DNA from: Spirochaetales bacterium
Lineage (GTDB): Bacteria > Spirochaetota > Spirochaetia > JABMQR01
Length of the DNA: 35,473 nt
NCBI GenBank assembly: GCA_018399255.1
Contig: JAGYPA010000033.1
Location: 1 to 35,473 of the forward strand
Direction of reading: 5' to 3'
In this document: piece by piece, positions 23,826-32,369 of the stretch
Layout: each line of letters starts with the position of its first letter
Numbering within the stretch: position 1 is the first letter of the stretch
The notes under the pieces: model-generated
Seen by the model: the letters and a program-made list of their open reading frames with translations, nothing else
What the model was told of the DNA's origin: nothing
Database searches by the model: none
Position numbers and translations under genes: made by a program

Positions 23826-25616
23826 TCAAAACGTCGCTCTTTCTTTTTGCAAGAGCCTCAGGTAGATATCTATTCCCTTTGCAGCCGAATGCCCGTTGGC
23901 TATCGCGCTGATAGCATCCCGTTTCGGGTTGGCTATATCACCTCCGGCAAAAATCTTCTCTTCAGCAGTCTGGTGGAATTCATTCACCTCGACATACCCG
24001 CGCTTGAAAGTCAGCCTGGCGGCAGTCTCTTCCGGAAGGAAGGAATAGTCCGCAGCCTGTCCAATCGCCGGGATTACTGTATCACAAGCTATTACCTCTT
24101 CGGAACCCTCTATCAGCACCGGTTTCGGACGCCGCCCGGGTCCGTCAGAGACCATTTCCGCTCGCCCCCAAAAAAGCTTGAGCCGGGTCGTATCTCCCTT
24201 CTCGATTCTCAGAGGAATTGCCTGAGTAATAAGCAGGCACCCCTCACCCTGAGCTTCATGAATCTCCTCATCATCTGCCGGCATATCCTCTTCCCGCCGC
24301 CGGTAGAGAATCGTGACCTCCGCATTATAACGACGGGAGGTCCGGGCAGCATCCATTGCGACATTACCTCCCCCGACCACGACAACAGAAGCACCGAGAT
24401 CCGGCTTCCTGCCCTCCGTTACATCATCGAGCATACCCAGTCCGGAAAGAACCCCGGGAAGATCCTCACCGGCAATATCGAGACCGTACGGGTCAGTGAG
24501 CCCGGTGGAAAAGAAGAGAGCATCATGATCCCGGTAGACCACCTCAAAATCAACATCAGCCCCGATCCTGGTATTCTGCCTGATATCGACCCCCAGAGAC
24601 CGGATATACTCAATATCCTTATCCACCTGATCGTACGGAAGCCGATATTCGGGAATTCCATAGCGCAGCATGCCCCCCGCCCGCTCATTGGCATCATACA
24701 CGGTAACCTGATATCCAAGCAGGCGCAGGTAATAGGCTGCACTCAGCCCGCCCGGACCGGAACCGATAACCGCAACCCTCTTTCCGTTATCCGGCTCACC
24801 CTCATCCAGAATTTTCTGATAATCACCCAGATATATCTGATCTATAATATACCGTTTCAGCCAGCGAATAGAAAGAGCCTCCCCCTTATGCTTTACCGCA
24901 CAGACATATTCGCAGGAATGGGAGCATACACGCCCGCAGGAAGCGGGCAAGGGATTGGCGTTGTAGACAATCTTGAGCCCCTCAGCCATATTATCATCCC
25001 TGATCGCCTTGATATATTCCGGCACCTTCATATGTGCCGGGCATGTTGCGACACAGATTCCGCAGGCTATACAGCGATCGGCTTCAGCCTTTGCCTGCTC
25101 AGCTGAGAACCCCTGGACCATCTCGACAAAGCTTTTCCGGCTCTCTTCAAAAGAGAGCATCGGCATCCCGACCCGCTGCCCCTCGAGCAGATCGTAACCT
25201 TCAGCACGACGGTAACCGAGTTCGGCATGGTTCCAGGATTTCTCATCGTACCCCGGGATAAACCTGAAGACCTCGGGATCGTCATCGATCCAGATATACT
25301 CATTGCTCATACCCAGCGAACCGGTCGGGCAGATATCGACACAAAGGGCGCACCAGCAGCAGCGGCCGTAGTCAATCTTGGGACGCAGTCCTGAATCTCC
25401 ATGACGAGTCTCCTTGACCGGAACCAGGTCTATAGCCTCATTCTGGCAGATTTCTTCGCAGGTGCCGCAGCCGATGCAGGTATCGACAGCATTTATATGA
25501 AAACCGCGGTATCTCGGTGCTCCCGGACGGGTATCGAGAGGCTTCCTGTTGGTGTAGGGCTTCTCGAAAGCCCGTTTCCATACTGAAAACGGAGCAACTA
25601 TATCTTTCAGACTCAT
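23826..25616 (-). CDS. Ferredoxin subunit (NuoI/MbhN-like) fused to GltD-type FAD-NAD(P)H oxidoreductase
   Basis: This 596-residue protein has three parts. Residues 45-100 are a NuoI/MbhN-like pair of [4Fe-4S] motifs: C47-C50-C53-C57 and C86-C89-C92-C96. Residues 180-240 are the iron-sulfur head of the GltD/NfnB type: C182-C185-C188-C192 and then C227, C231, C235, C239. Residues 280-590 hold two Rossmann folds: an FAD site at GSGPGG (285-290), an NAD(P) site at GGGNVAMDAARTSRR (415-429), and the closing FAD motif FAGGDI (556-561). In known complexes the ferredoxin subunit and the diaphorase are separate proteins. Here electrons could pass directly between NAD(P)H and the peripheral arm. GAGAGG in the end of the NuoD-like gene precedes the ATG, with a four-base gap between genes. 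It is the last core gene of the operon. Confidence 0.92.
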   Translation of the reverse strand: MSLKDIVAPFSVWKRAFEKPYTNRKPLDTRPGAPRYRGFHINAVDTCIGCGTCEEICQNEAIDLVPVKETRHGDSGLRPKIDYGRCCWCALCVDICPTGSLGMSNEYIWIDDDPEVFRFIPGYDEKSWNHAELGYRRAEGYDLLEGQRVGMPMLSFEESRKSFVEMVQGFSAEQAKAEADRCIACGICVATCPAHMKVPEYIKAIRDDNMAEGLKIVYNANPLPASCGRVCSHSCEYVCAVKHKGEALSIRWLKRYIIDQIYLGDYQKILDEGEPDNGKRVAVIGSGPGGLSAAYYLRLLGYQVTVYDANERAGGMLRYGIPEYRLPYDQVDKDIEYIRSLGVDIRQNTRIGADVDFEVVYRDHDALFFSTGLTDPYGLDIAGEDLPGVLSGLGMLDDVTEGRKPDLGASVVVVGGGNVAMDAARTSRRYNAEVTILYRRREEDMPADDEEIHEAQGEGCLLITQAIPLRIEKGDTTRLKLFWGRAEMVSDGPGRRPKPVLIEGSEEVIACDTVIPAIGQAADYSFLPEETAARLTFKRGYVEVNEFHQTAEEKIFAGGDIANPKRDAISAIANGHSAAKGIDIYLRLLQKERATF

Positions 25617-25620
25617 ACAC

Positions 25621-26808
25621 TTACCTCTCTATCTCCGGCGGATAGGTATGCAGGGACACCATAAGACCCGCCGTATCGGCAATATTTACATGTACCGCCA
25701 GCCGCTCCATCAGCGTAACGGCATGGGTATAACTGGGACCGCGCACATAGATCCTGCGCGGCAGCTCGGTTCCGTCGGATACCATAAAAAACCCATACTC
25801 CCCGCGGGTACATTCAGCTTGCACATAGGTCTGACCGGTCGGGACCTTCCAATGAAGAACATTCGGCAGCTTCCGGAAAAAAGGTCCTTCCGCAGGCATT
25901 TTTCTCAGCATCTGCCGGATAAGATCAATCGACTGGGCAGTCTCCCGCATCCTGACCCGGGTTCTGGCATACGCGTCGCCGCCCTCCTCAGTTATGATGT
26001 CAAAATCGAGCTGATCATAAACCAGATACGGCAGATCCTTGCGAATATCGCGCCTGATGCCGCTTCCCCTGGCATTGGGACCGGTTATACCGTATTCATC
26101 CACCATTCCGGGTGTTATTACCCCCAGCCCCACAGCCCGTTTCTTGAAAACTGCATTGTGCATCATGGCCAGGTCGATATCCTTCAGCACCTTCTCGATC
26201 ATCACCAGAGTATCTTCCACCCGGCGGGCATATCCTGCCGGTAAATCGGACCGGACACCCCCGGGAATGATATACATATGATATATTCGTCCGCCGCTCA
26301 GCTCCTCGAAGAGATCCAGCACATAATCTCGCATGGTAACCGTCCACTGTCCGATGGTTGCCATCCCGAAAGCTCCCGCCTGCCCGCCGATCCACATCAG
26401 GAACGATGCCAGACGGGCCATCTCGAGGGTAAGCGTCCGATACCAGAGCGCTTTTTCGGGAACTTCGATCCCGGCCAGTTCCTCGGCTCCGGCGGCAAAA
26501 AGATATTCATTGAAATCAGGTTCGGGAACACATATCCGGCAAACCAGCGGAAAGCACTGGATATACTTGCGGCGCTCCATCAGCTTCTCAAAACCTCGAT
26601 GCAGATAGCCTACATGGGTTTTGCATTCGATCACCTCGTCACCGCAGACCGTCAGCTCAAGCGACATATTCCCGGTTATCCCGGGATGCTGCGGCCCCTG
26701 CCAGATTTTCAGGTATTTTCCTGACAGCAGGTTATACCGGCTCTTGCCGGTAACCGCATCCACTGGCGGAAATTTACTGCGCTGTGAGTTCTGTTTCACA
26801 TCTACCAT
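25621..26808 (-). CDS. NuoD/MbhL-like large subunit lacking most [NiFe] cysteines
   Basis: This 395-residue homologue of the 49-kDa complex I subunit and hydrogenase large subunit shows the family stretch GPQHPGITGNMSLEL (38-52). GYLHRGFEKLMERR then YIQCFPL follows, and the quinone/NiFe-loop region is VCRICVPEPDFNEY. Hydrogenases have RxCGxC here; this protein keeps C93 but has E96 at the second position. The C-terminal DPCxxC motif is replaced by SLHTYPPEIER, so both of its cysteines are gone. Three of four nickel ligands are therefore lost and hydrogenase activity is not expected. It sits between the NuoC-like gene, which it overlaps by seven bases, and the ferredoxin-flavoprotein fusion. 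The acceptor (quinone, polysulfide or other) is undetermined. Confidence 0.93.
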   Translation of the reverse strand: MVDVKQNSQRSKFPPVDAVTGKSRYNLLSGKYLKIWQGPQHPGITGNMSLELTVCGDEVIECKTHVGYLHRGFEKLMERRKYIQCFPLVCRICVPEPDFNEYLFAAGAEELAGIEVPEKALWYRTLTLEMARLASFLMWIGGQAGAFGMATIGQWTVTMRDYVLDLFEELSGGRIYHMYIIPGGVRSDLPAGYARRVEDTLVMIEKVLKDIDLAMMHNAVFKKRAVGLGVITPGMVDEYGITGPNARGSGIRRDIRKDLPYLVYDQLDFDIITEEGGDAYARTRVRMRETAQSIDLIRQMLRKMPAEGPFFRKLPNVLHWKVPTGQTYVQAECTRGEYGFFMVSDGTELPRRIYVRGPSYTHAVTLMERLAVHVNIADTAGLMVSLHTYPPEIER

Positions 26809-27443
26809 GTCTCAGCCTCGCTCGGATAGAGTTTTTCCTTCATATATTCCGTCGGATCGTAGGTGACCCGGCCAGGTCGCGGGTAATATGTTTTCTCTGA
26901 GTATTCCTTCGTATCAAATTCCCGCCGCATCGGGGGAATATCATGCCATCCTTCCAGCACAAAGCTCTCATCCACCCCGGGACTTCCGGGGAAATCGATC
27001 CCGTACATCTCTTTCAGCTCACGCTGATAGGTTGCCCCGTGCGGCCAGAGGTGGTGGATCGACTCCATCCCGGCATCCTCCCGCGGAATATCGACCTGAA
27101 CTCCCAGATCGTGATGCCGACGGTAGTTGTGCAGCATATAGGTAAGTCTGAAAATTCCGTCCTCTATATAGTCAATCGCAGTGAAAAAAACCAGGTGGGC
27201 ATATCCTTCCAGATCGCGCAGATGAGTTATAAAAGCAACCGTCGTCTGCATGGGAACCTGAACAAACGCCAGGTCCTGCCGCTGGATCATGGATGATACC
27301 AGGGAAAATTTATCTTTCCAGACGGGAAATCGCTCCCGGACGGGAAACCTTTCCCCGCTTAACCCGGTACCAGTTCCTGTTTCTGTTCCCGTTCCTGATC
27401 CTGATCCGGTTCCAGCTGAAGCCGCTGCCGATATACTATTCAT
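26802..27443 (-). CDS. NuoC/MbhK-like subunit (30-kDa type)
   Basis: This 213-residue subunit belongs to the peripheral arm. The family signature is HLWPHGATYQRELKEMYGI, followed by DFPGSPGVDESF, matching the WPxAxxxERExYDMxGI motif of NuoC. A C-terminal extension follows with PPMRREFDTKEYSEKTYYPR. Residues 8-28 are a Gly/Thr/Ser-only tract (GTGSGSGTGTETGTGTG) encoded by short GTTCCT/GATCCT-type repeats, absent from typical family members. The duplicated RFPV pair right after it (RFPVRERFPVW) is a second trace of local duplication. The protein has no cofactor and stabilises the NuoD-like subunit. It begins 48 bp after the NuoB-like gene. Confidence 0.88.
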   Translation of the reverse strand: MNSISAAASAGTGSGSGTGTETGTGTGLSGERFPVRERFPVWKDKFSLVSSMIQRQDLAFVQVPMQTTVAFITHLRDLEGYAHLVFFTAIDYIEDGIFRLTYMLHNYRRHHDLGVQVDIPREDAGMESIHHLWPHGATYQRELKEMYGIDFPGSPGVDESFVLEGWHDIPPMRREFDTKEYSEKTYYPRPGRVTYDPTEYMKEKLYPSEAETW

Positions 27444-27491
27444 AAGCTGTTTCTCCTGAATTTACGGAATGCTGCAAAAACACCGTGCTGC

Positions 27492-28163
27492 CTACCAATT
27501 GTAGTCAGGCATGTTCCAGTCCTTGATAATCTGTTTCTGGTTGGCCTTGTACCAGTCAAAGTTTTCGGCATAGGTATTCATACCCTCACAGCGCCCCTCC
27601 CTGATCATCTGCTTGAGCCGGTTGAATCCGGCCAGCAGGGCTTCGGGTCTGGGCATGCACCCGGTGATATAGACATCTACCGGAATATAATAATCGATCC
27701 GGTTTATAGTATTATAGCTGTCCCAGTACATACCGCCGTTTACCGTGCAGCTGCCGAGCCCGAGAACAAACTTCGGTCCCTGCATCTGCTCATAGCTGCG
27801 GACAATCCTTTTTACCGTCTTGACTGAGGCATAACCGCCGATTACAAAAACGCTGGACTGTCTCGGCGTGGGACGCGGCTGAATACCGTACCGGTACATA
27901 TCGAAACGGGAAGTCATAAGAGGCCGCAGCTCGATAGCCCCGCACCCGGTCCCGAAACCCAGAATCCAGAGGGACTGCGATCTTGCCCAGTTTGCAAACT
28001 TCTCCATAATTCCCCGGTACGGCTCTACCGCCTGAGGCCGGGCATCACAGAAGTAGGCCTTATCCTGATCCGACAATCCGTCATTGGCCAGGCGCATTTC
28101 TGCGGCAATCCGGGCAATCTGCTCTTCGCTCTCAGTTTTTTCCATATCCTGCATATCACTCAT
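27492..28163 (-). CDS. NuoB/MbhJ-like small subunit with altered proximal-cluster ligands
   Basis: This 223-residue protein matches the 20-kDa complex I and small hydrogenase subunit, which holds the [4Fe-4S] cluster nearest the active site. Two ligands are clear: C139 in GLGSCTVNGGMYWDSYNT and C169 in ITGCMPRPEALL. The N-terminal motif reads FGTGCGAIELRP. It therefore has one cysteine, C74, followed by G75, where complex I has a CC pair and Ech/Mbh have CxxC. One normal ligand is missing unless another residue (such as C39 or a cysteine of a partner) replaces it. The DNA at 27921-27960 reads unambiguously TGC GGG. An N-terminal 50-residue acidic helix precedes the fold. It is 17 bp from the NuoH-like gene. 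Confidence 0.92.
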   Translation of the reverse strand: MSDMQDMEKTESEEQIARIAAEMRLANDGLSDQDKAYFCDARPQAVEPYRGIMEKFANWARSQSLWILGFGTGCGAIELRPLMTSRFDMYRYGIQPRPTPRQSSVFVIGGYASVKTVKRIVRSYEQMQGPKFVLGLGSCTVNGGMYWDSYNTINRIDYYIPVDVYITGCMPRPEALLAGFNRLKQMIREGRCEGMNTYAENFDWYKANQKQIIKDWNMPDYNW

Positions 28164-28180
28164 ACATAGCTCCTGGCTGC

Positions 28181-29092
28181 CTAAAGCATCTGAATTACTA
28201 CGGCCGCAATGCCGATCAGGGTGGGAACCCCGAGGAAAAACCGTATCGACTGATCGGTACGGAACCTGGGAAACGATGCCCCGACAACAACCGTGTAGAG
28301 ATAGATCAGAAAGGTCTTAACTACCATACTCACAATATTCGTTGCCCCGCCGAAAAAAAGATTCATGAACAGCACCAGCTTTGCCCCCTGAAATATGGCG
28401 CGGTTTGTCTGGAGCATTCCCAGAAAACTGGACTGCATCTCTGTCGGCGGCCCGATGGGAATCTCCTGCGGCGCAATTACCACGCTGAACGGATTGCCCA
28501 TGGTCATCCCTAAAAAGGAGATCATCCCGGCAATCATGGCCAGAGGATTGGTAAAGGCAACCCAGTTGAGGATTCCCCCCTGCTGAGCGGCAACCAGCTC
28601 AGTTATTGATAAGGTCTGGTGCTGAGAAGCAACGGCAATTACCGCCAAGGCAAATGGCACTTCGAACGCGGTCATCTGCGCCAGCCCGCGTGAAACCCCC
28701 AAGGGACTGTAGGGATGCCCGCTCTGTCCGGCCCCCAGCGCCATTCCCAGCTGGCCGAAAAAAATAAAGTACATCACCAGCAGAAGATCACCAGAGAAGG
28801 AGAAGTTGGAAAAAACAGCCGAACCATATACTGCAGGAATAAAGAGATACGTCCCAAGCCCGCCGGCAAGCCTGAATACCGGGCCGAGATAAAACATTAC
28901 CCCATGGTAAATTCCGGTCCGCTTGAAGTTATTTTTCAGGATATCGAGATAGGGCTGCCACACCGGCTGACCGATTCGTCCCTGCACCTTTGCCCTGACC
29001 CGGGCCATAGTGCCCCCGAGAAGAAGCCCGTAGTTGGTTATGACAAACAGTGATATCAGCGTATATAACGCCTTTGTTAAAATTGCGTTCAT
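28181..29092 (-). CDS. NuoH/MbhM-like membrane subunit
   Basis: This 303-residue membrane protein with about eight helices links the peripheral arm to the ion-pumping arm. It has the signatures GRIGQPVWQPYLDILKNNFKR, AFEVPFALAV and QEIPIGPPTEMQS, which surround the quinone/substrate-proximal channel in complex I. The conserved glutamates of the E-channel loop are present in the last two. It lies four bases after the antiporter fusion gene and 17 bp before the NuoB-like gene, so it sits exactly at the membrane-to-peripheral transition of the operon. Confidence 0.93.
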   Translation of the reverse strand: MNAILTKALYTLISLFVITNYGLLLGGTMARVRAKVQGRIGQPVWQPYLDILKNNFKRTGIYHGVMFYLGPVFRLAGGLGTYLFIPAVYGSAVFSNFSFSGDLLLVMYFIFFGQLGMALGAGQSGHPYSPLGVSRGLAQMTAFEVPFALAVIAVASQHQTLSITELVAAQQGGILNWVAFTNPLAMIAGMISFLGMTMGNPFSVVIAPQEIPIGPPTEMQSSFLGMLQTNRAIFQGAKLVLFMNLFFGGATNIVSMVVKTFLIYLYTVVVGASFPRFRTDQSIRFFLGVPTLIGIAAVVIQML

Positions 29093-29096
29093 ACTG

Positions 29097-32000
29097 TTAC
29101 ACTCCCCCCTGCAGCAGAAGTAAGAAGATGCTTACGTAAAGTACGATCCACAGGGAGTATGTCTGCACATTCCCGCTGTAGAGTTTCCGGATGGATGCTC
29201 CGGCCACCTCTGCAATTGAGCCGACCCAATACCAGAACCGGGCTGCGGCAGGCTGCAGGAGAAATCCGAGCGCCTTCCGGTAGGGAGAAAAAAAGTTATA
29301 ACCGAAGTGGGTTGTTTCTGGCCGGTAAGGACGCTCGGCAGCATAGACGATATTGAACTGCCCCACCTTTTGCGTATGCCTGCGCTGCACCGTCAGCAGC
29401 CAGGCCAGCGGAACCAGAAAGACGCCCATTGTCACATACATAACCACGTTGCCGTTCCAATAGCCCAAGGTTGATATTACCGTATAGCCCTCCCAGAAAA
29501 TATCACCGCTGAAAAAGGGTGCAACAGCCGTTTGAAGGGGTTTCAGAATGATATCAGGAAACATGGAAAAGAGCATGATCCCGATAATTCCGACGAACTG
29601 GGGGACCAGAAACCATAACGGGGCTTCTTTCACTTCCCGGTGCTCATCCTTGAGCTGCCCGAGAAAGATTACATGAATCAGACGGAACAGGTAGAGAAAG
29701 GCGACTCCGGAGGCAAACATCGCGATACCGGCCTGAAGGTACCACCCTTTTTCTATCAATGCGGTATACAACATCCACTTGGCTCCGAATCCGACCAGGG
29801 GCGGTACGCCGGAAAGGGCAATGATGCCGATAAGCACCGTAAAAAAACTTATCGGCATGCGGGATATCAGTCCGCCCATCTGGTACATCATCCGGGTTTT
29901 CGTACGGTAGATCACGCCGGCAATTGCAGCGAACATCATACCCTTGAACAGAAGATGCGTTACGGCAAGATAGAGACTGTTCATCCACCCCAGCTGAGAC
30001 ATCAGGGCAAACGAGAGCAGCATATACCCCACCTGACCCATGGACGAGTAGGCCAGCGTATACTTGATATCCTCTTTGAAAAGTGCAAGAAAAGCTCCGG
30101 CAAAAGCCGTGAGCACCCCGATCCATCCAAGAACAGAGGCAAACGAAGCTTGTGCAAGCAATCCAGCTGTCATAAAGAGCATGAACAATCCGGCTTTGCT
30201 GAGCACTGAAGAGAAAAAGGTTGACAGATCATCATCCGTTTCAGCATAGCTTCCCGGCAGCCAGATATGGAGACCAAGGGCCCCCATTTTTACTAAAAAC
30301 CCCAGCCCCATAAGGACAGCGGTAATTCCTCCGTTCATCCCGCTGCTGCTGAGCGCCAGCCCCGCCAGAATCATGAATGCCCCGCCAAGGGAAAATACAA
30401 GATAGCGGAGTGCGGCCCCGGAAGCTTTGTTTCCCCGGGATACCAGAAAAAATGAGGTAACGGTCATAAGTTCCCAGGAGAAAAAGAATTCCAGACTGGT
30501 ACGGAAAAACAGCAGATTCCCCAATGAAAAGACCAGGGCGGTCAGCATTCCCATCAGCCCCGGGTGTCTTCCCTTTCTGTTGACCAGGGGAACCATCTGT
30601 ACTGCGGAACCGGCAATAAAGATCAGGCCGAAAACCAGCCGGATGCCGACAAGCCCGGGAAGCAGCATCAGTCCATACGCTGCAGTAACCGCTATACCCA
30701 GAAAAACCTGCAGCTTGAAGGGAACCCGAACGCTGTCCAGTAGGGTAAACAGAGCAAGGGCGGCAAGCGGCAGCAGGAGGGCAAACCCCGGAGTACCGGC
30801 AAAAAACATAAACGCCAGAACCGTTCCGGCAGCTGCCAGAATGAGACCATGCATAAGTGGTGCAAAAAGCGTTATAAACCCCCATCCTGACACGGGAACA
30901 CCTCCGGATTTCAGATCCGGCCGCAATTCCTGAGACATTTCCTGGTCCATTTCCATGGCCGCAAAATCATCCGGAATCTCTTCATCGTGCACATTTCCGC
31001 TATCTTGCGGCTTTTTCACGCAATTCAGGAACCAACGGAACAGGTACCAGGCTTCGATAAGCGAACCCAGCAGAATAACCGCCGAGAGAAAATAGCTGCC
31101 GGTTGAAACAAGCATCATGATCAGAAGCCATTTTGCCCAGAATGCCGGGAATGGGGGAAATCCCGCCAAGGCTGCAGTCAGCAGGCCCTGAAGACCGGCA
31201 GCAGCCGGAGACCTGCGTAAGGAGGCACGTTCCGGGAGTCCGCCCGTATCCACCGAACCGGTTATTCCGCTCATCCAGAACAATCCTGCCTTACTGAAAA
31301 GATGATTGCCGGCTAAGAGCACCAGCAGCGGAAACACCCCGCCTCCCAGAAAACCGCTTCCTGCGACCAGGCCGCCTGGCAGCGACGATCCGCCTGCAGC
31401 CTGGGAAAAGGCTGGAGTAAGCATTGGAGCAAGGGCGGCGACTGCTGTCAGAAGCCCGATCTGCCCTATGGAAGAATATCCCAGCATTCTCCGCACAGAG
31501 ACCTGCTTCATAGCCAGGAGCTGGGAAAAAGCGAACGTAATCCCGCCGCTTATCGCGGCCATCCTCAGAATTTCCGCTCCAAGCAACGGCGTAATTTTAT
31601 AAAATACGAAGAATATCCCGGTAGCGCTGACCGCACTGAGCATAGCTGAAATCCCCGGGTCCGCAGCCTGGTAGGCATCTGCTCCCCACCCGTTAGCCGG
31701 AAATGGCTTCAGCTCAATTAATACCGCTGCCGCCAGCAGAAAGAGCGCGGTAAGCCCCGCCTTCCCCCCGGGGCCCCCGCCAGCTGCAATCATCACATCC
31801 AGGTTCAATGTTCCCGTAAAACGGTACAGATAGATAACGCCGATGAGAAACAGAGCCGAAGCTATCCCCCCGGCAACCATATACTTGAACCCCGCCTCAT
31901 ATGCGTCACTGCTTCTCGTAAAAGCCAGCAGCGCGTAAAGCGAAATCGAGGATATTTCCAGAAACACGAACATATTGAAGAGGTCCCGAGTCAGAACCAG

Positions 32001-32369
32001 TCCGTTAACTCCCAGAAGCATGGTCAGAAACAGCACCTGAACTTTGCCTTCCCACTTCGGGCTTTTTCTCAGCATCAGGTAGATACCGCCGAACAGAGCA
32101 GCCGCATTAATCATTATCAGAAAAACCGCCTCCTCAACGCCTACCCGCAAGCTGATAGAAACGGGAGCCTGGAACCCGGCAGTCTGAAAAACAACCGGAA
32201 CCATACCCCTCCACGTCAGATCCGCCAGCCAGGAAACCGGCAGAACAGCGATGAAAACCAGTACAAGCAGCACAACCGACTTCGCAAGGCTCCGTCCGGC
32301 CCGTTCAAACAGAGGGTGCAAAAATGCAGCCCCGAGCAATACCGCTATCAGATACATCGGGCTTACCAT
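29097..32369 (-). CDS. Fusion of two MrpD/NuoL-type antiporter modules
   Basis: This 1090-residue polypeptide contains two antiporter-like modules. Module 1 (about 1-450) keeps the helix-5 Glu E138 (FLEISS), the helix-7 Lys K221 (ELKPFP) and K413 (FWAKW). However, N226 replaces the HxW histidine and T250 the helix-8 Lys. Module 2 (about 500-950) has the full set: E633 (SWELM), K694, H701 (HIWLP) and K725 (SKAG). A hydrophilic linker rich in Asp/Glu (456-490) joins them. The last 130 residues, ending in a hydrophobic helix, resemble the lateral-helix tail of NuoL/HyfB-type proteins. Pyrococcus MBS has two separate proteins, MbxH and MbxH', which this gene seems to join. It overlaps the mrpC stop. 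Confidence 0.93.
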   Translation of the reverse strand: MVSPMYLIAVLLGAAFLHPLFERAGRSLAKSVVLLVLVFIAVLPVSWLADLTWRGMVPVVFQTAGFQAPVSISLRVGVEEAVFLIMINAAALFGGIYLMLRKSPKWEGKVQVLFLTMLLGVNGLVLTRDLFNMFVFLEISSISLYALLAFTRSSDAYEAGFKYMVAGGIASALFLIGVIYLYRFTGTLNLDVMIAAGGGPGGKAGLTALFLLAAAVLIELKPFPANGWGADAYQAADPGISAMLSAVSATGIFFVFYKITPLLGAEILRMAAISGGITFAFSQLLAMKQVSVRRMLGYSSIGQIGLLTAVAALAPMLTPAFSQAAGGSSLPGGLVAGSGFLGGGVFPLLVLLAGNHLFSKAGLFWMSGITGSVDTGGLPERASLRRSPAAAGLQGLLTAALAGFPPFPAFWAKWLLIMMLVSTGSYFLSAVILLGSLIEAWYLFRWFLNCVKKPQDSGNVHDEEIPDDFAAMEMDQEMSQELRPDLKSGGVPVSGWGFITLFAPLMHGLILAAAGTVLAFMFFAGTPGFALLLPLAALALFTLLDSVRVPFKLQVFLGIAVTAAYGLMLLPGLVGIRLVFGLIFIAGSAVQMVPLVNRKGRHPGLMGMLTALVFSLGNLLFFRTSLEFFFSWELMTVTSFFLVSRGNKASGAALRYLVFSLGGAFMILAGLALSSSGMNGGITAVLMGLGFLVKMGALGLHIWLPGSYAETDDDLSTFFSSVLSKAGLFMLFMTAGLLAQASFASVLGWIGVLTAFAGAFLALFKEDIKYTLAYSSMGQVGYMLLSFALMSQLGWMNSLYLAVTHLLFKGMMFAAIAGVIYRTKTRMMYQMGGLISRMPISFFTVLIGIIALSGVPPLVGFGAKWMLYTALIEKGWYLQAGIAMFASGVAFLYLFRLIHVIFLGQLKDEHREVKEAPLWFLVPQFVGIIGIMLFSMFPDIILKPLQTAVAPFFSGDIFWEGYTVISTLGYWNGNVVMYVTMGVFLVPLAWLLTVQRRHTQKVGQFNIVYAAERPYRPETTHFGYNFFSPYRKALGFLLQPAAARFWYWVGSIAEVAGASIRKLYSGNVQTYSLWIVLYVSIFLLLLQGGV

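Noticed and set aside
23778..25106. Long plus-strand open frame of over 400 codons
   Set aside because: It is antisense to the ferredoxin-flavoprotein fusion, whose motifs are unmistakable. The frame has an unnatural His/Pro/Ile-rich composition.
25621..28163. [NiFe] hydrogenase (Ech or Mbh type)
   Set aside because: The large subunit has lost three of the four nickel-binding cysteines, including both of the C-terminal CxxC. No maturation genes (hyp) lie nearby. The homology to hydrogenase is evolutionary.
29640..30209. Plus-strand frame antisense to the antiporter fusion
   Set aside because: It lies within the conserved module 2 and has a composition expected of an antisense frame.
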